DNA from: an uncultured Eubacteriales bacterium
GTDB lineage: Bacteria; Bacillota; Clostridia; Oscillospirales; CAG-382
Reading direction: 5' to 3'
NCBI GenBank assembly: GCA_900548115.1
Contig: URJL01000008.1
Coordinates: 1 to 63,606 of the forward strand
Length of the DNA stretch: 63,606 nt
Under the pieces are notes generated by a model that saw only the letters and a program-made list of their open reading frames with translations, was not told where the DNA came from and did not search any database. Each line of letters opens with the position of its first letter. Position 1 is the first letter of the stretch. Shown piece by piece: positions 8,404-16,301 of this stretch. Made by a program: the position numbers and the translations under genes.

Positions 8404-10344
8404 TCACACGTTCAGCGTGCGTTCGCGAATTTCGCGCGTTACGAGATCGATAAATTCGTCGACCGGCATCGCGCCCTTGTCACCCTCCTTGCGGGAACGA
8501 ACGGCAACCAGTCCTTCGTCGGCTTCCTTCTGACCGATGACCAGCATATGCGGGATCTTTTCGAGCTGAGCTTCGCGGATCTTGTAACCGATCTTTTCGT
8601 TGCGGTTGTCGATCTCGCAGCGAACACCGACGGCACGGAGCTTTTTATAAACGCTCTCGGCATATTCCTTCTGACTGTCGCTGATGGGCAGAATCTTTAC
8701 CTGCGTGGGCGAGAGCCATGTCGGGAACGCGCCCGCATATTTTTCGATCAGGAGGGCAAGCGTTCTTTCATAACAGCCGAGCGAGGTGCGGTGGATGATA
8801 TACGGATGCTTCTTGATTCCGTCCTTGTCGACGTATTCCATGCCGAACTTTTCGGCAAGCATCTGGTCGATCTGAATGGTGACGAGCGTATCCTCTTTGC
8901 CGTGTACGTTTTTGATCTGAATATCGAGCTTCGGTCCGTAGAACGCCGCCTCACCGATACCGATCTTATAATCGATCCCGATATCATCCAAAATTCGCTT
9001 CATGACGCCCTGCGCTTCGTCCCACTGCTCTTTCGTGCCGATGTATTTTGCGCGGTCGTTGGGATCCCACTGCGAGAAGCGATAGGTTACGTCCTCTTCA
9101 AGACCGATGGTCGTGAGCATATAACGGGTAAGCTCGAGACAGCGCTTGAATTCGTCCTCCAGCTGATCGGGCGTACACATAAGATGTCCCTCCGAGATGG
9201 TAAACTGACGGACGCGGATAAGGCCGTGCATTTCGCCCGAATCCTCGTTGCGGAAAAGCGTCGAGGTCTCGTTAAGACGCATCGGAAGATCCCGATACGA
9301 ACGGGCGCGGTTTAAATAAGCCTGATACTGGAAGGGGCAGGTCATCGGACGAAGGGCGAAGCATTCTTTTCCGTCCTCTTCGCTTCCCATGACGAACATG
9401 CCCTCTTTATAGTGATCCCAATGTCCCGAAATTTTATACAGATCGGATTTTGCCATCAGCGGCGTTTTGGTCAGCTGCCAGCCCCAATCGTATTCGGTGT
9501 CCTCGACCCAACGCTGCAAAAGCTGAATGATCTTGGCGCCCTTCGGAAGCATGATCGGGAGTCCCTGACCGATATAATCGACCGTCGTGAACAACTCAAG
9601 CTCACGTCCGAGACGGTTGTGGTCGCGCTTCTTTGCCTCCTCGACGGCGGCAAGGTATTCGTCGAGCTGACTCTGCTTGGGGAACGCGATACCGTAGATA
9701 CGCTGCAGCATCTTGTTCTTGGAGTCGCCTTTCCAATAAGCGCCGGTACACTGCGTAAGCTTTACCGCCTTGAGCTTTCCGGTCGACGGGATGTGCGCGC
9801 CGGCGCAAAGGTCGGTAAATTCGCCCTGACGATAGAACGAAATTTCTTCGCCCTCGGGAAGCTCCTCGATCAGCCGAACCTTGTACGGCTCGTTTCTCTC
9901 GGTCATGAGAGCGATCGCTTCGGCACGCGGAAGCGTGAAGCGCTCGAGCGGAAGATTTTCCTTGATGATCTTTTTCATCTCGTCTTCAAGCTTCGAAAGA
10001 ATTTCGGGGCTGAAGGAAATTTCCGAGTCGATATCGTAATAAAATCCGTTTTCGATGGCAGGACCGATGGCAAGCTTCGCTTCGGGATACAGACGCTTTA
10101 CCGCCTGTGCCAAAACGTGCGACGCGGTGTGATTATAAACCTTTTTTCCTTCCTCGCTGTCAAAGGTCAGAAGCTCGACGGCGCAGTCCTTTGTAATCGG
10201 GGTCGAAAGGTCGACGACTTTTCCGTCGATCTTGGCGGCAAGCGCTGCGCGGGCAAGTCCCGCACTGATCGCCTCGGCAAGCTGCATTGCCGTTCCGCCT
10301 TCAAAAGCAAAATTCGTTCCGTCTTTTAATTGAATGTTCGGCAT
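8404..10344 (-). CDS. thrS: Threonyl-tRNA synthetase
   Basis: 646 aa, ATG at 10344 with AAAGGAG upstream. Charges tRNA-Thr with threonine. Domains in order: TGS (about 1-62), editing/SAD domain with the HTASH zinc-type motif (about 70-235), class II catalytic core with motif 2 around RPMTCPFQYQ and motif 3 around the final HRTSLG segment, then the HGTP anticodon-binding domain (about 545-646). Expression is very likely governed by the T-box leader directly upstream. Downstream is mfd. Confidence 0.97.
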   Translation of the reverse strand: MPNIQLKDGTNFAFEGGTAMQLAEAISAGLARAALAAKIDGKVVDLSTPITKDCAVELLTFDSEEGKKVYNHTASHVLAQAVKRLYPEAKLAIGPAIENGFYYDIDSEISFSPEILSKLEDEMKKIIKENLPLERFTLPRAEAIALMTERNEPYKVRLIEELPEGEEISFYRQGEFTDLCAGAHIPSTGKLKAVKLTQCTGAYWKGDSKNKMLQRIYGIAFPKQSQLDEYLAAVEEAKKRDHNRLGRELELFTTVDYIGQGLPIMLPKGAKIIQLLQRWVEDTEYDWGWQLTKTPLMAKSDLYKISGHWDHYKEGMFVMGSEEDGKECFALRPMTCPFQYQAYLNRARSYRDLPMRLNETSTLFRNEDSGEMHGLIRVRQFTISEGHLMCTPDQLEDEFKRCLELTRYMLTTIGLEEDVTYRFSQWDPNDRAKYIGTKEQWDEAQGVMKRILDDIGIDYKIGIGEAAFYGPKLDIQIKNVHGKEDTLVTIQIDQMLAEKFGMEYVDKDGIKKHPYIIHRTSLGCYERTLALLIEKYAGAFPTWLSPTQVKILPISDSQKEYAESVYKKLRAVGVRCEIDNRNEKIGYKIREAQLEKIPHMLVIGQKEADEGLVAVRSRKEGDKGAMPVDEFIDLVTREIRERTLNV

Positions 10345-10384
10345 AACCAAAACTCCTTTCGGAAAATAAAAATTACAAGAAAAT

Positions 10385-10626
10385 AAAAAAACAAAAAGCC
10401 CCGCGGAAAAATTTTCCCGCGGGGCGCATTGTATGCGCGGTTCCACCCGTTTTCGGCGGCTTTTCAAAAACCGTCCTCATTTTGCGTTTTAACGGTGCGC
10501 CGCCGTCGGAGCATTTCCTCTCCGAAGCAAAAAAGCGGTAAGCATCGACCGTATCGTAAACGCCTTTCAGCTTTGCGGCGTTCTCTCTGGACGACCGTTT
10601 CCGTGCCCGTGTCTTTTTTATGGCTT
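10385..10626 (-). promoter_or_regulatory. T-box riboswitch leader of thrS
   Basis: On the minus strand the conserved T-box sequence GGGTGGAACCGCG is present (10436-10448 on the plus strand as its complement). Just downstream is a strong intrinsic terminator hairpin (10398-10425) followed by a U run at 10397-10393. Part of the T-box can pair with the 5' side of the terminator to form an antiterminator. Upstream hairpins, including a CGGAG/CTCCG stem near 10505-10525, fit Stem I-III. T-boxes sense uncharged tRNA, so this should raise thrS expression when threonine is scarce. I could not place the Thr specifier codon with certainty; an ACC near 10536-10540 is a candidate. Confidence 0.93.
10398..10425 (-). 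terminator. T-box-controlled intrinsic terminator
   Basis: GCCCCGCGGGAAAA pairs with its downstream complement on the minus strand and is followed by TTTTTG and more T residues. It lies between the T-box motif and the thrS start. Confidence 0.9.
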
Positions 10627-10632
10627 TCCTGT

Positions 10633-10661
10633 ATTATAGCGCGTTCTTTCCCGTTTGTCAA
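10633..10661 (-). promoter_or_regulatory. Consensus vegetative promoter of thrS
   Basis: On the minus strand TTGACA (10656-10661) and TATAAT (10633-10638) are separated by exactly 17 bases. Transcription would begin near 10626, about 280 bases ahead of the thrS ATG, which matches the length of a T-box leader. Confidence 0.92.
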
Positions 10662-10721
10662 GTCCTTACCGACGCAAAATTTTCTCGTGCGCGGCGAACT
10701 TACAGGGAACGGACCGTCCTT

Positions 10722-11708
10722 TTACGACGGCTTGCACTTTTTACAAAGCGCGTAACCGTCTTTAATTTTCTCTCCGATATCCCCCGTAAAATCCTCTCGG
10801 TTCTCTTCGGCAATGTCCGTGACGGAGGAACAGGAGGGGCGGTGAATTTTCTTGGTGTTCGTGTTCAAAACATACGTGTCGAAAGTCGGTTCGTCCTGCC
10901 GTTCGATCTCGGACGGGTGATCGTAGGTCGTGTTTTCGGAAAGCGCGCTTTCGCCCGTCGCATAATCGATGGTGATACCGGGCTGCACATTATAGCAGAA
11001 AACGCAGAACGAAAGGTCTTCTCCCCCGTCCTCCGTCGACATCGCCTCCATCACAACGCCGCGTGCGACGAGTTCGTCGCCGTTGTAAAGCGGCGTTGCG
11101 CGATACAGGACATGATTTTCGGTTTCTTTTATGTAATCCGCCGTCATGTTCTCAAAAGGGAGCATTCCCTCGACGTTCATATACCGCGTGCCCGTAATGA
11201 GATTGTCGGCGTTGGCGTTTTCGCCCGTGAGCTGAAAGCCGATCAAATGACAGCGGTTGTAAAGATAGCCGCCGTCGACAATATCGTACTTTGCCGTCTG
11301 CCAACCCGACGGCTTGATACTGCCGATGCTGCCCCGTTTTTCGGTCGGCATAAGCTCGGTCGAAAGACAGGCATACGCCGTGCCGCATCGCCCGAGCGTA
11401 TCGCGCGGAGAATAGCTTTCAAACGAAACGGAGCGAAGCGCCTCTTCGGAAAAATACGGAATATTGTCGTGCAGAACGGCATACGGCTCGCCGACGTAAT
11501 CGGGAATGTCCGAGAACGTCGGAAAAGTATCGTTCGAGGCGGAATTTCCGACCGTTTCGGTTTCTGTCTTGTTTTCCGTTTCGGCTTCCGTCTTATTTTC
11601 CGTTTTGGTTTTCGGTTCTTCGCCCGTCGGCATTTCGGGCGCACAGCATGAGGTCAAAAGAAAAAGCGCAAAGACCCCTGCCGCGAAACGGCAAAACCGT
11701 TTTTTCAT
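10722..11708 (-). CDS. Secreted lipoprotein DNA/RNA non-specific endonuclease
   Basis: 328 aa. The N-terminus is a lipoprotein signal (LLTSC), followed by a Thr/Glu-rich linker to about residue 55. The centre carries the EndA/NucA-type beta-beta-alpha metal nuclease signature: NRCHLIG with catalytic His near residue 151, then NLITGTRYMN. The last 55 residues form a small Cys module (HRPSCSSV, then CKKC) resembling the Ada-type zinc module often attached to this nuclease. Likely role: degradation of extracellular nucleic acid at the cell surface, for nutrition or DNA uptake. It overlaps the preceding gene by four bases, so translation is probably coupled. Confidence 0.85.
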   Translation of the reverse strand: MKKRFCRFAAGVFALFLLTSCCAPEMPTGEEPKTKTENKTEAETENKTETETVGNSASNDTFPTFSDIPDYVGEPYAVLHDNIPYFSEEALRSVSFESYSPRDTLGRCGTAYACLSTELMPTEKRGSIGSIKPSGWQTAKYDIVDGGYLYNRCHLIGFQLTGENANADNLITGTRYMNVEGMLPFENMTADYIKETENHVLYRATPLYNGDELVARGVVMEAMSTEDGGEDLSFCVFCYNVQPGITIDYATGESALSENTTYDHPSEIERQDEPTFDTYVLNTNTKKIHRPSCSSVTDIAEENREDFTGDIGEKIKDGYALCKKCKPS

Positions 11709-12112
11709 CGCGTGTACACCTCCTCGGTGATCTTCTCGTGCGAATGCCCGGCAAAATCGGTCTTTTCAAGAAGCGTAGGCAAAAAATTTTCCGACGGAAA
11801 ACGACGATCGAAGGGGTAGGTTCGATTCCACCGATAGACGATCAGCCGTCCGACCGCCCCGCGCGGCGGCAAAACGGACGAATCCTCGGCAAAGAAAAAA
11901 TCGTTTTCGCAAAGAAGCGAAAAATCGCACGGCTCGGGCAGAATTTTCGCCCCGTCGGCAAAAAGCGGGCGCGATTCCGCGCACACATAAAGCGTTCCGC
12001 CGCATTCCCGAACAAGCGAGAGAATACGCTCGCACACGGCGCGGTCGCGGCTTTGACGGCGACGGTTAAAGCTCATTCCGCCGCGGTCGTCCAGACAAAC
12101 ACAAAGTACCAT
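11705..12112 (-). CDS. Conserved-type protein of unknown function
   Basis: 135 aa, no signal peptide or membrane segment. It begins with a hydrophobic strand then DDRGGMSFNRRRQSRD, a basic and polar segment that looks like a conserved motif, and ends with a Trp-Asn-Arg-Tyr region (YRWNRTYPFD). Similar short proteins occur in Clostridia without assigned function, as far as I recall. The gene overlaps the start of the nuclease lipoprotein gene by four bases (ATGA arrangement), so the two are co-expressed. Confidence 0.65.
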   Translation of the reverse strand: MVLCVCLDDRGGMSFNRRRQSRDRAVCERILSLVRECGGTLYVCAESRPLFADGAKILPEPCDFSLLCENDFFFAEDSSVLPPRGAVGRLIVYRWNRTYPFDRRFPSENFLPTLLEKTDFAGHSHEKITEEVYTR

Positions 12113-12131
12113 AACGCGTTCTCAGCCTCAA

Positions 12132-13082
12132 TCAAACGCCGAGCGCCGTCTGAGTGATAAACAAGATCAGCGGGATGGTGGCGATCGAAAAGACGGTGGT
12201 CAGGCAAACGATCTTCGCCCCCGTCACGGGACTTACGCCGTAAAGCTCGGCAAAAATCGCGCCGAAGGTCGCCGCGGGCATTCCCGAGAGAATGACCAAA
12301 ACATAGGTGATCAGCGGCTCGACACGCAAAAGAATACAGCAAAGAAGCGTAAGAACCGGGAGGATCAAAAGCTTTAAGGCGGCGCCGATATAAAATTTCA
12401 CATCGCGAAACGCCGTTTTGAAATCCAGCTCGACGATCAGCGCGCCGATGATAATCATGGCGATGGGAAAGGTCGAATCGCCGACCATCTTCATGCCGCC
12501 GAGAAGCACCTGCGGGATTTTGATCTGCGCCACGTACAAGAGCAGTCCGCAGACCGTCGCCAAAACGCCGGGGTTCAGAATCAGCTGTTTCAAATTGATC
12601 TTGTGCTTTCCGTCGGTCGCTTTATGGCGCGTCAGCACAACAATGCCGTAGGTCCAGAAGAAAAGATTGAAAACGGCGTTGTAAAACGAGCCGTACACGA
12701 TACCGATATCGCCGTAAACGGCGGCGAGAATCGGAAAGCCCATAAAGGCGCAGTTTCCGAAGATCGTGGTAAATTCATAAATGGCGTTCTCGCACGAGCC
12801 TTTTTTCGGGCGGAAAACAAAATAAGCGATCACCGCCGACGCGACGTGAACCAACAGCGCGCCCAAAAAAATCTTTCCGCCGAGGCGCAGAAGCTCAGCG
12901 GAATAATCGAGCTGGAACGAGCAAAGCACAAGCAAGGGATTCGTCACATTCGAAAGATATTTCGAAAGCGATTTTACCGTTTCCCGTCCGATAAAATTTT
13001 GTTTGCGGGTATAGATCCCGACGATCAGGATAAATAAAAGCTGGATAACCTTGGATATTACCGTATTGATGTCAACTGCCAT
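12132..13082 (-). CDS. AEC-family membrane transporter
   Basis: 316 aa from the ATG at 13082, which has GGAGG five bases upstream. About ten hydrophobic segments in two sets of five, with a polar centre, match the auxin-efflux-carrier (AEC) family, which exports or exchanges small organic anions in bacteria; malate and similar acids are known substrates in some members. The C-terminal segment with SGMPAATFGAIFAELYG is typical of the family. Substrate cannot be told from sequence. It has its own promoter upstream and ends 20 bases ahead of the nuclease pair. Confidence 0.9.
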   Translation of the reverse strand: MAVDINTVISKVIQLLFILIVGIYTRKQNFIGRETVKSLSKYLSNVTNPLLVLCSFQLDYSAELLRLGGKIFLGALLVHVASAVIAYFVFRPKKGSCENAIYEFTTIFGNCAFMGFPILAAVYGDIGIVYGSFYNAVFNLFFWTYGIVVLTRHKATDGKHKINLKQLILNPGVLATVCGLLLYVAQIKIPQVLLGGMKMVGDSTFPIAMIIIGALIVELDFKTAFRDVKFYIGAALKLLILPVLTLLCCILLRVEPLITYVLVILSGMPAATFGAIFAELYGVSPVTGAKIVCLTTVFSIATIPLILFITQTALGV

Positions 13083-13127
13083 AAAGTCCTCCGATGTGTC
13101 GCGTGCGTTTTTTGCACGTACTGTATT

Positions 13128-13156
13128 ATTATAGTGGAAAAAGCGGTATGAATCAA
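13128..13156 (-). promoter_or_regulatory. Vegetative promoter of the AEC transporter gene
   Basis: On the minus strand TTGATT (13151-13156) and TATAAT (13128-13133) are 17 bases apart, about 45 bases ahead of the start codon. Confidence 0.8.
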
Positions 13157-13260
13157 GAGGAGCGGCGAAGAAAATCGGAAAATGCCCGAAAAAGGACAAG
13201 GATATCGTCCGAAAACGTGTTTTTTTCGCGCCCGCGCGGCTTTTGCGGCAAAAAGAGCGA

Positions 13261-13286
13261 ACATTTTTTTCGCACTTGCATAGAAT
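13261..13286 (+). promoter_or_regulatory. Possible sigma-K-type (mother-cell) promoter
   Basis: AC at 13261-13262, a 16-base spacer and CATAGAAT at 13279-13286 match the sigma-K pattern AC-N16/17-CATAnnnT. It lies about 75 bases ahead of a cysteine-rich coat-like gene. The match is short, so chance is possible. Confidence 0.4.
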
Positions 13287-13358
13287 GATAGCAAGAGGCG
13301 GGAATCCGTCTGTCGGGACCGTCCTTCATTACATCGTTTTTCTGAGGAGGAAACATTC

Positions 13359-14237
13359 ATGCCCGAAAAGAACTGTCAGCCTTTTCGCGATTCTTCCGCT
13401 TTGTGCGGAAACACCTCGAATAAGCGCCCGCCGCTCGACTGCGGCACCTGCGTCGACGTCGACAAGATCTACGATTCGGTGCGCGACAAGGATTGTCTTG
13501 AGGATCTGAAAGTATTTCTGACCGAATGCGGTCAGGACATTATCGATCACGCCACCAATATCCGCTGCAAATGCGTGGAGATCCTGTGGACACATATCAC
13601 CGTCGACTCGGTTCCCTTTAACAAGGGCTATTATTCGGTTTACGTCCGTTTCTATTTCAAGATCCTGTTCGAAGCCTGCGTCCCCGGCGGCAAGAACCAG
13701 GAATTCTGCGGTCTTGCCGTTTACGACAAGAAATGCGTTTTGTTCGGCAGCGAAGGCAATATCAGCATTTTTACCTCCGAGCCGTATAACAACGACTTCT
13801 GCTGCGGACTTCCCGACGCGCCCGATCACAAGACCAATATGCCGAAGGTCGTCGTAGAGGTCGCGCCCCCCATCTGCCTCGCCGTAAAGCTTGTGGAAAA
13901 GCAGTATAAATTCGGTTGCTGCTGCTGCACGTGCGACCAGATTCCCGAACACGTCTGCCGTCAGATGGGCGGCGGCATGACCGATGATTTCGGCGTAAAA
14001 TGCCTTTATGTATCGCTCGGTCTTTTCTCGATGGTACGCATCGAACGCCCCGTTGCGCTGGTCCTCTCGGCGACCGAATTCTGCATTCCCGACAAGGAAA
14101 GCTCGGTCTGCTCGGATTCGAGCGACCCGTGCGCACTGTTCAAGAAGATGAATTTCCCGATGGACGATTTCTTCCCGCCCAACAACTGCGGAAGCAATTC
14201 GGGAAATTCGAGCGGAAGCGGAAGCTGCTGCTCGTAA
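13359..14237 (+). CDS. Cysteine-rich protein, candidate spore coat or envelope component
   Basis: 292 aa, ATG preceded by GAGGAGG. Soluble, no signal peptide, with about 25 Cys including CGTC near residue 28, a run CCCCTC near 188-193 and a Ser/Gly/Asn-rich tail ending in CCS. The middle has regular beta-strand patterning (VYVRFYFKILFEAC, VVVEVAPPICLAVKL). I recognise the general look of clostridial Cys-rich proteins linked to spores, but no named family. The possible sigma-K promoter upstream agrees with a spore-coat role; this remains inference. A strong terminator follows, so it is a single-gene unit. Confidence 0.75.
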   Translation: MPEKNCQPFRDSSALCGNTSNKRPPLDCGTCVDVDKIYDSVRDKDCLEDLKVFLTECGQDIIDHATNIRCKCVEILWTHITVDSVPFNKGYYSVYVRFYFKILFEACVPGGKNQEFCGLAVYDKKCVLFGSEGNISIFTSEPYNNDFCCGLPDAPDHKTNMPKVVVEVAPPICLAVKLVEKQYKFGCCCCTCDQIPEHVCRQMGGGMTDDFGVKCLYVSLGLFSMVRIERPVALVLSATEFCIPDKESSVCSDSSDPCALFKKMNFPMDDFFPPNNCGSNSGNSSGSGSCCS

Positions 14238-14269
14238 GGGAAAAGAGCGCGGAACAAAACGCAGAAAGA

Positions 14270-14299
14270 AAAAAGAGGCTCGAAAGAGCCTCTTTTTTT
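14270..14299. terminator. Intrinsic terminator
   Basis: AAAAGAGGCTC, a GAAA tetraloop, the complement and a T7 run. It serves the Cys-rich gene (+) and, because the arms begin with A residues, can also act on the converging ferredoxin transcript (-). Confidence 0.88.
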
Positions 14300-14345
14300 G
14301 TACCATAAATCAAAACGGTCTTGCCGCTTAATCTTGTCCGAAAGA

Positions 14346-14516
14346 TCATTCAGCCTTGGGAGCTTCTACGGGACATACACCTGCGCAGGTACCGCAGTCG
14401 ATACATTCATCCTTGTTGATTACGTACTTGCCGTCGCCTTCGCTGATGGCGCTGACGGGACATTCCTCGGCGCAAGCGCCGCATGCGATGCAATCGTCGG
14501 AAATAACGTATGCCAT
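14346..14516 (-). CDS. Small ferredoxin with two [4Fe-4S] clusters
   Basis: 56 aa from the ATG at 14516, with GGGGAGG upstream. Two CxxCxxCxxxCP motifs (CIACGACAEECP and CIDCGTCAGVCP) are the standard ligands for two [4Fe-4S] clusters. Length is normal for clostridial ferredoxin, a soluble electron carrier for anaerobic redox enzymes. It stands alone, with a terminator at the 3' side. Confidence 0.96.
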   Translation of the reverse strand: MAYVISDDCIACGACAEECPVSAISEGDGKYVINKDECIDCGTCAGVCPVEAPKAE

Positions 14517-14844
14517 GAAAATACACCTCCCCATACTTTTTTCCGATACGGAAACGGTCGAAAACCTCTCCGTACGATCACTTTATTATAGCATATATCG
14601 CGCAAAAATAAAATATGTTATGTGAAATATATTTGAATTTTTTTGTTTTTTCGTGCCGCAGTGCAGCTTTTTGGGGGTTTCTGTCTCTTTTACCGATTTT
14701 TTCGTTTTTCACTTCATTTTCTTTCAAATGTATAAGAAAATCTGTCCTTCGTGCAAGTTTTTCTTCAAAACGCCTGTTATACTGGGGACAAAAAACAGCC
14801 GAGAGCGGCAATAAATAAAGAAAGAAAGAAAACGGGAGAAAACC
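14517..14844. other. Intergenic region between ferredoxin and FAD oxidoreductase genes
   Basis: 328 bases, AT-rich. On the minus strand TATAAT occurs at 14585-14590 about 70 bases before the ferredoxin ATG, but without a good -35. On the plus strand TATACT near 14776 could be a -10 for the FAD gene, again with a weak -35. I see no gene, repeat or clear structure. Confidence 0.5.
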
Positions 14845-16104
14845 ATGAAAGAAACAAAAATCGGAAAAGAATACGATGTCATCGTCGCCGGCTCGGGTCC
14901 TTCGGGCATGGCAGCCGCCGTCGCGGCGGGGCGCATGGGGGCAAAAACGCTGCTTATCGAATGGCAGGGCACGGTCGGGGGCATTTCGACAAGCGGTCTG
15001 ATGAGCCATTTCACGGGCACCTGCGACAGTCGGCTATATCGCGAGGTACTGCTTCGACAGGCAAAGCACAGCCGCTTTATAACCGAACCGACGACGGTCA
15101 TCGACCCCGAGCTTTTGAAGATCGTTTATCTTGAAATGCTGAGCGAAGCGAAGGTCGACCTTTTGCTCTACACATTCGTGTGCGACGTGCTGAAGGACGA
15201 GCGGGACGAAAAGCGCGTGTGCGGCGTTGTTACCGAGGGGAAGAGCGGGCGCGTCGCTTACCGCGCCAAGGTCGTGATCGACGCGACGGGCGACGGCGAT
15301 GTCGGCGCACTTGCGGGCGCGGAATATTTTAAAGGGCGCGAAAAAGACGGCGCCATGCAGCCCGCGACACTGATGTTTAAGATCGGCGGCGTGGATACCG
15401 ACCGCGCGATCTTTCCGGGGTCGTTCGAGACGAAGATCGACGTGCCGCAGGGCGAGATCCAATCACTTGCACGCAAGCATCTGCCCGCTCCGGCAGGGCA
15501 TGCGCTGATGTACAAATCGACGCTTCCCGGCGTTGTGACGCTGAACATGACCAACTGTACGGGCATCGACGGGACAAAAAGCGAGGATCTGACACGCGCC
15601 GAGGTCGTTTGCCGCTCGCAAATGGAGCCGATCGTCGAATTTCTGCGCCGCTTTGCACCGGGATACGAAAACTGTTATATTCTGTCGGCGGCGTCGCTCA
15701 TCGGAATCCGCGAGACGCGGCATTTCATCGGAGAAAAAACGCTCACCGAGGAGGATATTCTCACCGCCCGCGTTTTTGACGATTGGGTCGTAAAAGGGGC
15801 GCATTTCAATTTCGACGTGCACAACCTTTCGGGCGCGGGACTGGATAAGTCCGGCTGTCAGCATGAATTCCGACAGGATAAAGGATATACCATCCCCTAC
15901 GGATGCATGCTCCCGAAGGGCTTCGACGGGCTTTTGCTCTCGGGAAGAAACATAAGCGGCACGCATATGGCGCACTCGAATTTCCGCGCCATGCCGATCT
16001 GCCTTGCCATCGGCGAAGCCGACGGGATCGCCGCCGCTCTTGCGGTAAAGAGCGGGCGAAGCGTAAGGGAAATTCGGGCGGAGGAAATTCAAAAAGAATT
16101 GTAA
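14845..16104 (+). CDS. FAD-dependent oxidoreductase
   Basis: 419 aa, ATG with GGGAG upstream. An N-terminal dinucleotide-binding motif (GSGPSGMAAAVAAGRMG, about 17-33) followed by an acidic residue at the end of the second strand and GTVGGISTSG places it in the FAD-dependent oxidoreductase family with fumarate-reductase/thi4-like folds. VVIDATGDGDVGALAG and a C-terminal LLSGRNISGTHMAHS segment, typical of the second FAD-contacting region, are present. The substrate is unknown; relatives in gut Clostridia often sit near carbohydrate genes. No signal peptide, so it is cytoplasmic. It is a single gene on this strand. Confidence 0.88.
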   Translation: MKETKIGKEYDVIVAGSGPSGMAAAVAAGRMGAKTLLIEWQGTVGGISTSGLMSHFTGTCDSRLYREVLLRQAKHSRFITEPTTVIDPELLKIVYLEMLSEAKVDLLLYTFVCDVLKDERDEKRVCGVVTEGKSGRVAYRAKVVIDATGDGDVGALAGAEYFKGREKDGAMQPATLMFKIGGVDTDRAIFPGSFETKIDVPQGEIQSLARKHLPAPAGHALMYKSTLPGVVTLNMTNCTGIDGTKSEDLTRAEVVCRSQMEPIVEFLRRFAPGYENCYILSAASLIGIRETRHFIGEKTLTEEDILTARVFDDWVVKGAHFNFDVHNLSGAGLDKSGCQHEFRQDKGYTIPYGCMLPKGFDGLLLSGRNISGTHMAHSNFRAMPICLAIGEADGIAAALAVKSGRSVREIRAEEIQKEL

Positions 16105-16241
16105 GGGACGCGGCACGGTCAAAGGCTCTGTCTTTGAAAATCCGCAAACCTTTAAGTTGCCTCCTTGCGGCAGCGCAGGTTGGCTCCGAGCTTTATCCCC
16201 CCGGGTACGCCTCCGAATTTTTGCCGTATAACGTGCTCATA

Positions 16242-16278
16242 GTAAAAGTGCATTCGGATTATCCGAATGCACTTTTAC
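16242..16278. repeat. Family A palindrome (copy A1)
   Basis: Perfect 17-bp arms (GTAAAAGTGCATTCGGA and complement) around a 3-nt centre. The flank ACGGAAATACTCGCCGCAG resembles that of the other family A copies. It lies just beyond the stop of the solute-binding protein gene on the minus strand. Confidence 0.85.
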
Positions 16279-16301
16279 GGAAATACTCGCCGCAGACGCG
16301 G

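Noticed and set aside
14585..14590. Promoter of the ferredoxin gene
   Set aside because: A perfect TATAAT is present on the minus strand, but no acceptable -35 hexamer is found 16-18 bases upstream, so it is mentioned only in the intergenic note.
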